NCBI RefSeq assembly: GCF_029278605.1
Contig: NZ_CP119574.1
Location: 124,001 to 188,000, forward strand
DNA: 64,000 bases
Source: Cupriavidus sp. WKF15
GTDB taxonomy: Bacteria > Pseudomonadota > Gammaproteobacteria > Burkholderiales > Burkholderiaceae
Direction: 5' to 3'
The notes under the pieces are model-generated. The model did no database searches. It had not been told where the DNA came from and saw only the letters and a program-made list of their open reading frames with translations. How positions within the stretch are numbered: position 1 is the stretch's first letter; every line of letters begins with the position of its first letter. This document shows positions 8,446 to 17,775 of this stretch, one piece after another. The position numbers and the translations under genes are program-made.

Positions 8446-11286
8446 TCAGCAAAAATTCCGGCTCGTGGTACCCAGCCGGCCGAGCATCGACGAAAGATCC
8501 ACGACGCGCTGAGCGATCAGATGTCGCACTTCGCCTTCGCATTGCCACTGTCCGTAGATGCCGGCCATCCTCGCGGTGAGGACCTCTTTGCGAAAGCGTT
8601 CGAAGACGCCAGGCCACACGATCACGTTCACAACGCCGGTCTCATCCTCCAATGTCATGAAGATGACGCCATTTGAGGTGCTCGGGCGCTGCCGCACCGT
8701 CACAATGCCGGCCGCACGGGCGGTCTGCCGCGGCTGGTAATGCGCAAGCTCCGAGGCTGGCACAAAACGCCGCTCGGCCAGTATTGGGCGCAGCAAGGCG
8801 AGCGGGTGGCGACGAAGCGTCAGGCCCATCGCCCTGTAGTCCCCGACGATCTCCTCGCCCTCGGTCGCCTGCGCCAGTTCCGCCGGCTCTTCGACGAGTT
8901 CAGCAGCCCGCAGCATGTCCTTGTCGGGCACCGCCGCAGCGGCCAGCCAAAGGGCCTGCCGGCGCCCGCCCGTCATCGCTGCCAGGGCATTGCCTGCGGC
9001 GAGCGCTTGCAGGTCGTTCCGATCGAGCCCCGCACGCCGAGCCAGTTCCGCAGTGCTGGCGAACGGCCGAATCGCGCGGGCCTCCTCGATGCGCTGCGCG
9101 GCCTCTCGCCGCATACCGCGTATCAGCGAGAGGCCGAGTCGCACTGCCGGCCGGGTACCGCCGGACGAATGCTCAAGAGCGGAATCCCAGCCGCTCACTG
9201 ATACATCTGCGGGCAGGACGATGACCCCGTGCCGCTTCGCATCCTGCACCAACTGCGAGGGCGTGTAGAAGCCCATGGGCTGGCTGTTCAGCATCGCGCA
9301 AAGGAAGGCCTCGGGCTCATGGCATTTCAGCCAGGCGCTGGCGTAGACGAGCAGGGCGAAGCTGGCTGCGTGGCTCTCGGGGAATCCGTATTCGCCGAAG
9401 CCCTGGATCTGTCGGAAGATGCTTTCGGCGAACTCGCGGTCGTAGCCACGCTCGAGCATGCCCGAGACGATCCGGTCGTAATACTTGTCGATACCTCCCT
9501 TGCGCTTCCACGCGGCCATTGCGCGCCGCAACTGGTCGGCTTCGCCCGCCGAGAAGCCGGCGGCCAGCATGGTCACCTGCATCACCTGCTCCTGGAAGAT
9601 CGGCACACCCAGCGTGCGGGACAGCGCCTTTTCCATCGCGGCGCTGGGATACGTGACTGGCTCGAAGCCCTGCCGCCGGCAGAGGTAAGGGTGCACCATG
9701 CCGCCCTGAACCGGTCCGGGGCGAACAATGGCGACCTCAATGACCAGATCGTAGAACGTGCGAGGCTTTAGGCGTGGCAGCATCGACATCTGGGCGCGCG
9801 ATTCGATCTGGAAGACGCCTACCGTATCGGCCTGGCAGATCATGTCGTAGGTCGCCGGGTCTTCCGCGGGAATGTCCTGCAGCTCGAAGGCCTCGCCGCG
9901 CTGCTCGGCAACGAGGTCCAGCGCGCGTCGCACGGCGGACAGCATGCCGAGCGCCAGGACGTCCACCTTGAGCAAACCCAAGGCGTCCAGATCATCCTTG
10001 TCCCACTGAATCACGCTGCGGTCCACCATCGCGGCATTCTCAATGGGCACGAGTCGTGACAACTTGTCGCGCGCGAGCACGAAGCCGCCCGTGTGCTGGG
10101 ACAGATGGCGGGGAAAGCCGAGTAATGAGACGGCCATGTTCGCCCATCGTTGGGAAAGCTCAGCTTGAGCGTCGACGCCGCTTTCTGCGAAGCGCTTGAG
10201 CAGATCCGCCTTGCCATCGAACCAGTGATGCGACTTGGCGACGAGGTCCACGATAGCCGGATCCACACCCAGCGCTTTGCCGGTATCGCGCAAGGCGCTG
10301 CGCGGGCGGTAAGTCGTCACCGCGGCCGCGAGCGCTGCCCGATCTCGCCCATATTTGCGGTACAGGTACTGGATGACCTCTTCGCGTCGCTGGTGCTCGA
10401 AGTCGACGTCGATGTCCGGGGGCTCGCCGCGCTCCTTGGAAATGAACCGCTTGAACAGGAGGTTGCCGCGCGCGGGGTCGACTTCCGTGATGCCCAGGCA
10501 GTAGCAGACTGCGGAATTGGCCGCCGAGCCACGGCCCTGGCACAGAATACCGTTGGAGCCTGCGAAGCGGACAATGTCATAGACGGTCAAGAAGTAGCGC
10601 TCATAGTCCATGTCCCGGACGAGCGCCAGTTCATGCTCGAGCTACTGTTGCACGACAAGAGGAATGCCGGCGGGGAAGCGGCGGTGGGCCCCGGCGTATG
10701 TCTCGGCGCGCAGATAGTCCGCTGGTGTGGTGCCATCCGGCACCACTTCGTCGGGGTATTCATACCGCAACTCATCCAACGAAAACTGGCAGAGGTTGGC
10801 GATGTGGATGGATTCGGTGAGATAGCGGTGCGGGTAGATGTTCGCCAGGCGCAGGCGCGAACGCAGGTGCTGCTCGGCATTGGGTGCCAGGTCGTAGCCG
10901 CACTCTGGAACAGGACGGCCCACGCGGATCGCCGTCAGCACGTCGTGCATTGGCTTGCGCGAGCGCACGTGCATGGTGACGCAGCCGATGGCCACGAGGC
11001 GCAGATGGTGGCGCGCGGCGGCCGCCTCGACCGTCCCGCGGTGAATATCGTCCATCGGGCGGTACAGCAGGTTCAGGCCCATCCAGGCCCGACCGGCGAA
11101 GGTGGTGCTCACCCATGACGCTTGCGTGTCGAGCTTGTCGGCCGGCACGCCGTAATCCGGCGTGAAGACGATCAGGCAGTCGGGCAAACCCTTGAGGTGC
11201 TGGTGGGGCGCCTCCGGTGCCGCGAGGTCGCGTGGCGTCAGAACATAGGAGCCTTTGGCGGCGCGCATGCGAGCCAGCGTGATCAG
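8446..11286 (-). pseudogene. dnaE2: error-prone DNA polymerase DnaE2, truncated and with a nonsense codon
   Basis: The encoded sequence matches DnaE2 from about LITLARMRAAKGSY to the usual C-terminal end VDLSSMLGRLGTTSRNF. It includes GRGSAANSAVCY, PPDIDVDFEHQRR, HTGGFVL and QEQVMQVTMLAAGFS. Two lesions are visible. An in-frame TAG at 10642-10644 interrupts ...PLVVQQ / LEHELALVRDMDYERYF. The first ~115 residues, including the start of the PHP domain, are absent, because the frame ends where the AbiEii gene begins near 11284. No imuA/imuB partner is next to it. SOS translesion activity is not expected from this copy. Confidence 0.88.
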
Positions 11287-12192
11287 AGGCCAGCTTCCAG
11301 TAATGCAGCCTGCGCCGAAGAGTCGCTAGGTCGCCGCTTGCGGAAGGTTTCCAGGTTGCTGAGCTTCCATCGCAGTGCGGGCATTTCGGCGGCATGCCGA
11401 CATTGCAGCAGGGACCAATCAGGTTCCGCGCGGGCCAGGCCACACAGAAATTGCTTTTGAGCCGCACTCAGCCGTCGCGGCAATTCCTGACGCAGTCGCT
11501 CGCGAGCCTCCAGCAAAGTTTCCAGGGAACAGGGAACCTCAGTCATGCCGACAAACGCCCGGTCGTACTCTGCGGCGATATCCTTGTCGTTGCCGAGAAG
11601 GACTTCATGCGTGGGCCGGTTGTGGCCTGCTAAATAGACCACGAAGCATTCCACCATGCCGTCGGTAAGGCTGCCCGATTCATAGAGTTGCCACACGTCG
11701 AAGGTCGCGGGGATGCTGCCGGTCCAGCGCGGCCACCAGCTTGCCTGCGTAAAGTTCATCCTGCGTCAGGATCGGCAGCTCGAACTCGACGCCGAACAGG
11801 TCGCTGGCCTCGGCACACAACGGCCGGTGCTCCACCGGCAATACGGTTCCACGGAACACCACGTTCACCTCGACCTTCACTTGGCTCGTCTCGTTCTCGA
11901 CGATCAGCTTGGTTTCTCCGAGATCCTTGGCCCGGATCAGGCGTGTTTGCAGGCCCAGCGGCTGAACCCGTTCCCCGATGGCAGCCAACTCCTGGTTGAT
12001 CGCCCGGAGCGCCTCATCGCGCGGCACTTGCCACGGCAGGTACACCACGTCGATGTCAACCGATAGACGTGGCATGTTCCGCACGAAAAGGTTGATGCCG
12101 GTGCCGCCCTTGATGGCGAAAATGTCGTAGGCAAACACGTCGGGTGCGACGGTCAGCAGCAAGCGAACGGTGTCTGCGTAGGTTTTATCCAC
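11283..12192 (-). pseudogene. abiEii: AbiEii-type nucleotidyltransferase toxin, frameshifted
   Basis: The first part (MDKTYADTVRLLLTV..., with GGTGINLF and SVDIDVVYL forming the nucleotidyltransferase G-G-S/T and D-x-D motifs) runs to DRQHPRDL and then stops at 11680. The family sequence FDVWQLYESG resumes in another frame and continues to 11283. Two bases appear to be missing near 11697. The toxin of this type IV system is therefore probably inactive unless the shift is a sequencing error. Its start overlaps the abiEi stop by eight bases. Confidence 0.85.
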
Positions 12193-12943
12193 GGGGTTTT
12201 AGGCTAAGCAAAGTGCCGTCGTCCAGTCGGCTCATCCAGCGCTTGGGGCTGCCAGTACGTACCGCGTACTGTTCCAGCAGGGTATCCACGTCCACGAGGT
12301 TCGTTTCGCGTGCCCATGTGAGGAACAGGCGTACTGCCTTCACGCTGGTACAGCAGGTCAGCAAGCGTCCCAGCAGATCCTTTCGGGGCGAGCGCAACCC
12401 GTCGAAGAGATTACGAGCCTCTTCAAGGCTTTGCTTGACACCCACCTCGTACAGCAGTTCGAGCATGGCGCGTTCGGGGGTGGCAACGTGCAACCCTTCT
12501 GGCAGGCTCGGAGGGGTGGTCAGGGTTTTACGTGTCAATTCGTCGTCGGGCCAGTCGAACAGGTGAGCATGGACGTAGCGCCCGGGAAAACGCTTCGTGA
12601 ACCAGGTCGGCAAGGGAAAGCGGTTGTCTCCCCATAGCACCAGTGCATCCCGGCTGCCGAGGTTGTGCCTCACACCTTGCCAGGCCAGCGCACTTTTGCC
12701 ACCGACATGAAGCCCCGGCACCCGCCTCTGGAGGAACAACAATGCGCCGTAGACGCTGAAGTCATCGTTCGGATACGCGTAGACGCCTTGAGCGAGACGC
12801 ACGAGCCACCCGCCGTCGACGTAATGGGCGGCGAGTTGGGGCGAGACGCCGAATTGACTCAGCACGGCAAGGTCGAACGGGGCTCCGCGGGGCAGCTCCG
12901 CCTGTAGACGCTTGATTACATCATATCTGGAACTTAACTCCAT
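12185..12943 (-). CDS. abiEi: AbiEi-family antitoxin
   Basis: This 252-residue protein has an N-terminal winged helix (FDLAVLSQFGVSPQLAAHYVDGGWLVRLAQGVYAYP) and the AbiEi body with GGKSALAWQG and ATPERAMLELL. In AbiE systems this protein represses its own promoter and counters the AbiEii transferase without forming a stable complex. It looks intact although its toxin is broken. An AT-rich stretch with TATAGAAT lies about ten bases upstream. Confidence 0.88.
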   Translation of the reverse strand: MELSSRYDVIKRLQAELPRGAPFDLAVLSQFGVSPQLAAHYVDGGWLVRLAQGVYAYPNDDFSVYGALLFLQRRVPGLHVGGKSALAWQGVRHNLGSRDALVLWGDNRFPLPTWFTKRFPGRYVHAHLFDWPDDELTRKTLTTPPSLPEGLHVATPERAMLELLYEVGVKQSLEEARNLFDGLRSPRKDLLGRLLTCCTSVKAVRLFLTWARETNLVDVDTLLEQYAVRTGSPKRWMSRLDDGTLLSLKPRG

Positions 12944-13249
12944 GTTTGTAATTCTATACCAAATCCAATCACCGCTCGTCCCGAGACAGCCTAATGATCG
13001 AAAAATAGCAATTGGCTTTATTATCTCAGCCCGATCTAATCACCCCTGATTTCCCGACAGACGGCGGTCCCACCCAGCGGGCCGAGCGTTGTGGTCGCCG
13101 CAAGCCGACGTCCGATGCACTGGCGCCCGCGGCGCGACGCCGCTGTCGCAGTCACCACCGGGGCCTGACTCGCGTTTCTTCCGGCATTGGGAACCCGTCC
13201 GTACACTCGCAACACGATTTAACATAACCCTTATTCGGCGTATTTGAGC
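12944..13249. other. abiE promoter region and gene-free stretch
   Basis: The stretch contains the upstream region of abiEi, followed by about 200 GC-rich bases in which I see no gene. The last five bases, TGAGC, match the five bases after the ISNCY element. Confidence 0.5.
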
Positions 13250-14956
13250 TGTAGCGGCAAAGTTGTAATGTCCGGTTTTGGCAAAGTTCAAATGTCCGCC
13301 TGAGCGGTCCATTCGTGTTATTTAGCCTGCCCCGGTTGAACACGATGGAGACGCCAGAGGATGGCTAAATCCGAGGTCATTACAGTCAGCATGCATGAGT
13401 TAGACAGGCTCAAGACCGTCCAGGCGGTTGTGGATGGTCAGTTACGGCCCGGTGTGGCCGCAGAACGATTGGAGATCACGGACCGGCAGTTGCGGCGGTT
13501 GCTGGAGCGCTACCGGCAAGAAGGTCCGTCGGGACTCGTGACCCGCAAGCGCGGCCGTCCGAGCAACAACCGGCTGTCGGCCGACCGCGAAGCCGCGGCG
13601 CTGGGCCTGATCCGGGAACACTACGCCGACTTCGGGCCGACGCTGGCCTGCGAGAAGCTCCGCGAACGCCATGGACTCACGTTGTCCAAGGAAACGATCC
13701 GCCGCCTGATGACGGCATCTGGGCTTTGGATACCGCGCAAACAGCGGCCGCCGAAGGTCTACCAGCCGCGCAACCGCCGTGCCTGCTATGGCGAGCTGAT
13801 TCAGATCGACGGCTGCGATCACCGCTGGTTTGAGGAGCGCGCTGCGGCCTGCACGCTGCTGGTCTATGTCGACGACGCCACCAGCCGGATCATGGAACTG
13901 CGCTTTACCCATTCCGAGGCCACGTTCACATACTTCGCTGCAACTCGCGCCTACCTGGAGCGCCATGGCAAGCCGGTGGCGTTTTACAGCGACAAGGCCA
14001 GCGTCTTCCGGGTCAACAAGCCGAATGCCACCGGCGGCGATGGCCATACCCAGTTTTCCCGGGCCTTGTTCGAGCTGAACATCGAGGGCATCTGCGCCAA
14101 CAGCAGCCAGGCCAAGGGCCGCGTCGAACGGACCCACCTGACGTTGCAGGACCGCTTGGTCAAGGAGCTGCGCCTTCGCAATATCAGCACCATGGAAGCT
14201 GCCAACGCCTTCATGCCCGAATTCATCGCGGACTACAACGCGCGCTTCGCCAAGGTCCCGCGTAACAGCCATAACGCGCATCGTCCGCTGCGACCGGATG
14301 AGAACCTGGATCTGATCTTCGCCTGGCGCGAACCACGCTGCGTCTCGAAGAGCCTGACGATCCAGTACGACAAGATGCTCTACCTGCTGGCAGATACACC
14401 CGAGCACCGCAAGCTCGCCGGTCGCTATATCGACGTCTACCACTACCCCGACGGCAGGATCGAGCCACGCGCGAATGGCGTCGCCCTGCCCTACACCATC
14501 TACGACAAGCTGTCGGAAGTCGATCAGGGGGCAATCGTGGATAACAAGCGGCTGGGGCACGTATTGCAACTGGCGCAGTACGTTCAGGAGAAACGCGACA
14601 ACACGCGATCTCTCTCTTTGCCTGCCACCGAAGGCGTTGTCCGCAAGCGTGGGCGACCGCCAGGCAAGAAGTCACAGCGCTCGCTGGATCAGAACGACAT
14701 GTTGGAAGCGCTAAAACGCTTACAGCAGCAACCGTGGCCGCTTAACGGAACTGAGAACTGATTTCCGCTTACTCCTGGGAATTCAAATCCGCCCTGCTGG
14801 AATGACAGCCCCACCCTGAGCTGGACTCCGTCGTGTCAGGCCAGCACCACCGCCCTACGGGAACCTCAAAAGACTGAACAAACAAGCTGAAAAGACGCCG
14901 GACAACCGGACATTTCAACTTTGCTGGCGCCCGGACATTTCAACTTAGCTTTGACA
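13250..14956 (+). mobile_element. ISNCY-type insertion sequence with 5-bp target duplication
   Basis: The left end (TGTAGCGGCAAAGTTGTAATG...) and the reverse complement of the right end (TGTCAAAGCTAAGTTGAAATG...) align as imperfect terminal repeats. Each end carries two copies of AAGTT(G/C)(A/T)AATGTCC, in inverted orientation between ends. The element is flanked by TGAGC at 13245-13249 and at 14957-14961, a likely target duplication. One intact transposase gene is inside. Confidence 0.75.
13361..14761 (+). CDS. ISNCY-family (IS1202-like) transposase
   Basis: The protein has 466 residues, with a helix-turn-helix N-terminus (ERLEITDRQLRRLLERYRQEG) and an integrase-type catalytic core. Catalytic acids are likely D150 in QIDGCDH, D about 211 in YSDKASVF and E about 255 in GRVERTHLTLQDRL. 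The C-terminal tail is basic (RKRGRPPGKK). The family is assigned from overall similarity to ISNCY transposases I know. IS481 is less likely because of the long C-terminal domain. Confidence 0.85.
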   Translation: MAKSEVITVSMHELDRLKTVQAVVDGQLRPGVAAERLEITDRQLRRLLERYRQEGPSGLVTRKRGRPSNNRLSADREAAALGLIREHYADFGPTLACEKLRERHGLTLSKETIRRLMTASGLWIPRKQRPPKVYQPRNRRACYGELIQIDGCDHRWFEERAAACTLLVYVDDATSRIMELRFTHSEATFTYFAATRAYLERHGKPVAFYSDKASVFRVNKPNATGGDGHTQFSRALFELNIEGICANSSQAKGRVERTHLTLQDRLVKELRLRNISTMEAANAFMPEFIADYNARFAKVPRNSHNAHRPLRPDENLDLIFAWREPRCVSKSLTIQYDKMLYLLADTPEHRKLAGRYIDVYHYPDGRIEPRANGVALPYTIYDKLSEVDQGAIVDNKRLGHVLQLAQYVQEKRDNTRSLSLPATEGVVRKRGRPPGKKSQRSLDQNDMLEALKRLQQQPWPLNGTEN

Positions 14957-14961
14957 TGAGC

Positions 14962-15311
14962 CTTTTGGAGCACATGCCGGGAAACTGGCTTCTCCGGCAT
15001 GTCGGCCGCCCACAGCAGTAAATGTGGTGTTCGGCGATAACTTCATTCCGCGCCACCGAACAGCGGTTCCAATCCCCATGCGACCGAATCGCCAAGGCTC
15101 GCTGCGCAGAGCCTGATGCTGCGCGCCGATGTTGGGTCGGGGGCATCGACTCAGAGCAAACGTGTCACCCTTCCCGGGATGTACCTCATGAGCTGCTTTT
15201 TTTGTATCAATAGAATCACATTGTTCCGGAACCCTTAGCAGATCGATAACGAAATGGCTTAGCAATCAATTTTGACTTGTTATACAATCAAAACTGAGCA
15301 AACAAGAGATC
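14962..15311. other. gene-free stretch before the RelE-like toxin gene
   Basis: No supported gene is seen. A minus-strand frame lacks family features. The last ~45 bases form the promoter/operator region of the toxin gene. Confidence 0.5.
15270..15293. promoter_or_regulatory. palindromic operator candidate of the RelE/HTH pair
   Basis: The near-perfect inverted repeat TTTTGACTTGT / ACAATCAAAA is centred on TAT, 19 bases upstream of the toxin ATG. It contains a possible -10 element TATACAAT. The location fits autoregulation by the HTH antitoxin encoded downstream. Confidence 0.55.
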
Positions 15312-15641
15312 ATGACGCCGAACTATAAGAAGCCCTTCAGTCAGTTTATTAAGAAGGCGCATAAGCCACTTCAGTTGAGAATCGAGGACGAAGTGGAGGT
15401 CGTCTGTGACAACCCGAACATCGGGGAAGCGAAAGTGGGCGATCTGACGGGGATCTGGGTCCACAAGTTCAAATTCAACCGCCAAGAATACTTGATGGCC
15501 TATCGGCCACCCACTCCAGAGCAGAGAGCCGAAGGCATTGACATTGATCTGTTGCTGATCGATTTTTGCCAGGTTGGCTCGCATGTGGAGGTGACCCGCT
15601 TTTTCGGACAGTGCCTATCTTGAGTAAGCAGGAGGTGCACC

Positions 15642-15956
15642 ATGCCGAAAACGCGCCCACCGTACAGTGCGGTCTTCCGTCAGCAAATGGTTGACTTGGT
15701 CCATGCAGGTCGCCGTCCGGAGGATCTGGCCAAGGAGTTCGAACCCACGGCCCAGACGATCTACAACTGGGTTGCCCAAGCGGATCGCGATGCCGGCGTT
15801 CGTCAGGACGGCCTGACCACGGCGGAGCGCCAGGAACTCACGCGGCTGCGCCGTGAGAACCGGCAACTCAAAATGGAGAGGGAGATACTTGCAAAAGCCG
15901 CGGCCTGGTTTGCCCGGGAGACCGACACGCTGCCCGACAAGGGTTCGAGTTCATGA
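15642..15956 (+). CDS. IS3-family transposase OrfA
   Basis: This 104-residue protein has an N-terminal helix-turn-helix (YSAVFRQQMVDLVHAGRRPEDLAKEFEPTAQTIYNW) and a C-terminal leucine-zipper helix (LTRLRRENRQLKMEREILAKAAAWF). It binds the IS ends. Its stop overlaps the orfB start in ATGA. In this family OrfAB is normally made by programmed -1 frameshifting, but I see no obvious A-rich slippery heptamer here. Confidence 0.92.
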   Translation: MPKTRPPYSAVFRQQMVDLVHAGRRPEDLAKEFEPTAQTIYNWVAQADRDAGVRQDGLTTAERQELTRLRRENRQLKMEREILAKAAAWFARETDTLPDKGSSS

Positions 15957-16858
15957 AGGCAAATCAGGACCGCTTTCCGCTGTCCACCATGGCGCGGCTG
16001 CTTAAGGTCTCGCGCAGCGGCTTCCATGCATGGATGGAACGACGTCCGAGCGCTCATGCCGTGAGTGACAAGCTGTTGCTCGCGCAAATCCGTGAGATTC
16101 ACGCCCGCTCGCGCGGTACCTATGGGATGCCACGTGTGCATGCCATGCTGCTGCGCCAAGGTATCCACGTCGGGCGCAAGCGCGTGGCGCGTCTGATGCG
16201 TGAGGCCGGCCTGCGCGGGGCTTGCCGGCCGCGCTTCATTTGCACCACCCACCGTGCGCCAGCGGGCAGACCCGCGCCCGATCTGGTGCAGCGACACTTC
16301 TCTGCCGATGCGCCAAATCAGCTGTGGGTCGCCGATGCGACATACATTCCGACCGTTGCCGGCTTTTACTATCTGGCTGTCGTGTTGGACGTGTACAGCC
16401 GGCGCATCGTAGGTTGGGCCATGGGTAGTCATCTGCGCACCGCACTGATGCTGCAAGCGCTGGACATGGCGCTGGCGCAGCGACATCCCAGCGCAGTGAT
16501 TCACCATTCGGACCAGGGCTGCCAATACACGTCTGTTGCCTTCGGGCGACGTTGCCGCGAGGCCGGCGTTCAGCCTTCGATGGGCTCGGTGGGCGATGCC
16601 TACGACAACGCCATGTGCGAGTCCTTCTTCGCAACGCTCGAATGCGAGCTGCTGATGCGTTCGCGCTTCGCCACGCACGACGACGCCCGTCAGGCATTGT
16701 TCACCTGGATCGAGGGTTGGTACAACTCGCATCGCCTGCACAGCGCACTGGGATATCGGTCTCCGCAGGAGTTTGAAAAGCTTCCCGTCAATGGCATGAA
16801 TCCGGCGCTACACCGGGCATACACTGCCCCATCACAAGGAGAAAACCCATCGACATAA
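15953..16858 (+). CDS. IS3-family transposase OrfB
   Basis: This 301-residue integrase-core protein has an HTH_21-type N-terminal part (YGMPRVHAMLLRQGIHVGRKRVARLM). Its catalytic motifs are WVADATYIP, IHHSDQGCQYTS and YDNAMCESFFATLE, which supply the D, D and E. The gene is intact, so the element could still move and restore the toxin gene if excision were precise. Confidence 0.93.
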   Translation: MKANQDRFPLSTMARLLKVSRSGFHAWMERRPSAHAVSDKLLLAQIREIHARSRGTYGMPRVHAMLLRQGIHVGRKRVARLMREAGLRGACRPRFICTTHRAPAGRPAPDLVQRHFSADAPNQLWVADATYIPTVAGFYYLAVVLDVYSRRIVGWAMGSHLRTALMLQALDMALAQRHPSAVIHHSDQGCQYTSVAFGRRCREAGVQPSMGSVGDAYDNAMCESFFATLECELLMRSRFATHDDARQALFTWIEGWYNSHRLHSALGYRSPQEFEKLPVNGMNPALHRAYTAPSQGENPST

Positions 16859-16951
16859 AATTCCAATGCGAATCTGTCCGATGAAACGGGGCAACCCCAA
16901 TGAGAATTTTTACGACGAGCTCAAGAAGTACCTGAAGGCAGAGAGGAAAGC

Positions 16952-17272
16952 ATGAACATCATGACCGCAGAAGAGCTAATGAAGACTCTTGGCAAGATGC
17001 CTGCTCAGGAGCGGCTCAAGTTTTTTGCCCTGGTGGGTCAACAGGCATTCCGCGACGAGAACCTGAGCCACGACGAAGTCTTTGGCCATTTGGCTCACGA
17101 CGACTTCACGGCAGCCGAGGCCGCCGAATACCTTGAGGTCTCGATGGCTACCTTCCGCCGCTTCGTACACGATGGAAAGTTGACTGCCCATGCCGAAGTC
17201 GGCCGCAGCCAGCTATTTGCTGTGGCGGATCTGAAGGCATTCAAGCGCCAACGCCAGGCCATCAAGGGCTGA
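16952..17272 (+). CDS. HTH antitoxin partner of the RelE-like toxin
   Basis: The 106-residue protein has an excisionase-type helix-turn-helix at about 50-100 (DFTAAEAAEYLEVSMATFRRFVHDGKL, then GRSQLFAVADLKAFKR). It follows the toxin gene with an ATGA overlap, which gives the toxin-first order of HigBA-like pairs. It is intact, but transcription from the original promoter now has to pass through the IS. A strong terminator follows. Confidence 0.8.
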   Translation: MNIMTAEELMKTLGKMPAQERLKFFALVGQQAFRDENLSHDEVFGHLAHDDFTAAEAAEYLEVSMATFRRFVHDGKLTAHAEVGRSQLFAVADLKAFKRQRQAIKG

Positions 17273-17296
17273 GCCCACCAGAACTGCCAACAACGC

Positions 17297-17328
17297 AAAA
17301 GGGCGCTTCGGCGCCCTTTGCTTTTTTC
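17297..17328 (+). terminator. intrinsic terminator after the antitoxin gene
   Basis: The stem GGGCGC-TTCG-GCGCCC has a stable tetraloop and is followed by TTTGCTTTTTT. Confidence 0.92.
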
Positions 17329-17775
17329 TCGCACGCTGCGTCCCAGCTCACTGCTGCGTCCGCTCATCAGTGCAATTTTCTGCGCAGAAGATTGATCCCA
17401 ACTTTGTCGCTGCCAGGCACCAGGCTAGCCGTGGCCGCCCGGGGTGAGGAAAAATGCTTTCGGCTTGAGTTGAAGAGGTTGCGAGGTCAGCATCTAACCA
17501 CTGGGGCGGGCCCGCCTTGCCATTGCCGGGGCCCCAGTAGAGTGAAAGCATCCATGAGACGAAACGCCCATTCGGCGAATCTGAGCCCATAAATCACATT
17601 TGATGGCCTCAACGAAGCCGTAGCCACCGCATGTTGCGCCGCACAACGGCGGCTGGTATTATTCAGCATCCCCCCATTCTGCGCACACCGGATTCCGCGA
17701 GAGGCATTCCGGCCTCGACTATCCGTGCGCCATCCCACGATTTCGTTCGCACCCCGACAGCCTTGACCAGCCGTC
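17329..17775. other. gene-free stretch upstream of rpoD
   Basis: A minus-strand frame of 80 codons (17348-17590) has no family features and no start context, and I leave it uncalled. The stretch should contain the rpoD promoter, which I cannot place with confidence. Confidence 0.45.

Larger units (their letters stand above)
15586..16899 (+). mobile_element. IS3-family element (IS51-like group)
   Basis: The terminal repeats TGGAGGTGACCCGCTTTTTCGGACAG and, read from the right end, TGGGGTTGCCCCGTTTCATCGGACAG are related. The flanking 3-base repeat ATG (15583-15585 and 16900-16902) is the target duplication. The element is complete, with orfA and orfB, and interrupts a toxin gene. Confidence 0.92.
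15312..16955 (+). pseudogene. RelE/ParE-type toxin gene split by IS3 element
   Basis: The 5' part encodes MTPNYKKPFSQFIKKAHKPL... to LLIDFCQVGSH at 15584, where the IS begins. The 3' part resumes after the IS as ENFYDELKKYLKAERKA and stops at 16953-16955. Removing 15586-16899 and one copy of the 3-base duplication ATG restores one frame reading VGSHENFYDELKKYL, a typical end for this phage-derived Gp49/RelE-like toxin group. The restored stop overlaps the antitoxin ATG in ATGA. The toxin is inactive as it stands. Confidence 0.88.

Noticed and set aside
13442..14569. A 375-codon minus-strand frame opposite the ISNCY transposase
   Set aside because: It lies fully antisense to a well-supported transposase and has no motif or ribosome-binding site.
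14945..15265. Minus-strand frame of 106 codons next to the ISNCY right end
   Set aside because: It runs into the IS right end and has no family features. Its composition fits non-coding sequence.
17348..17590. Minus-strand frame of 80 codons upstream of rpoD
   Set aside because: No recognisable product or start site. It is probably non-coding.
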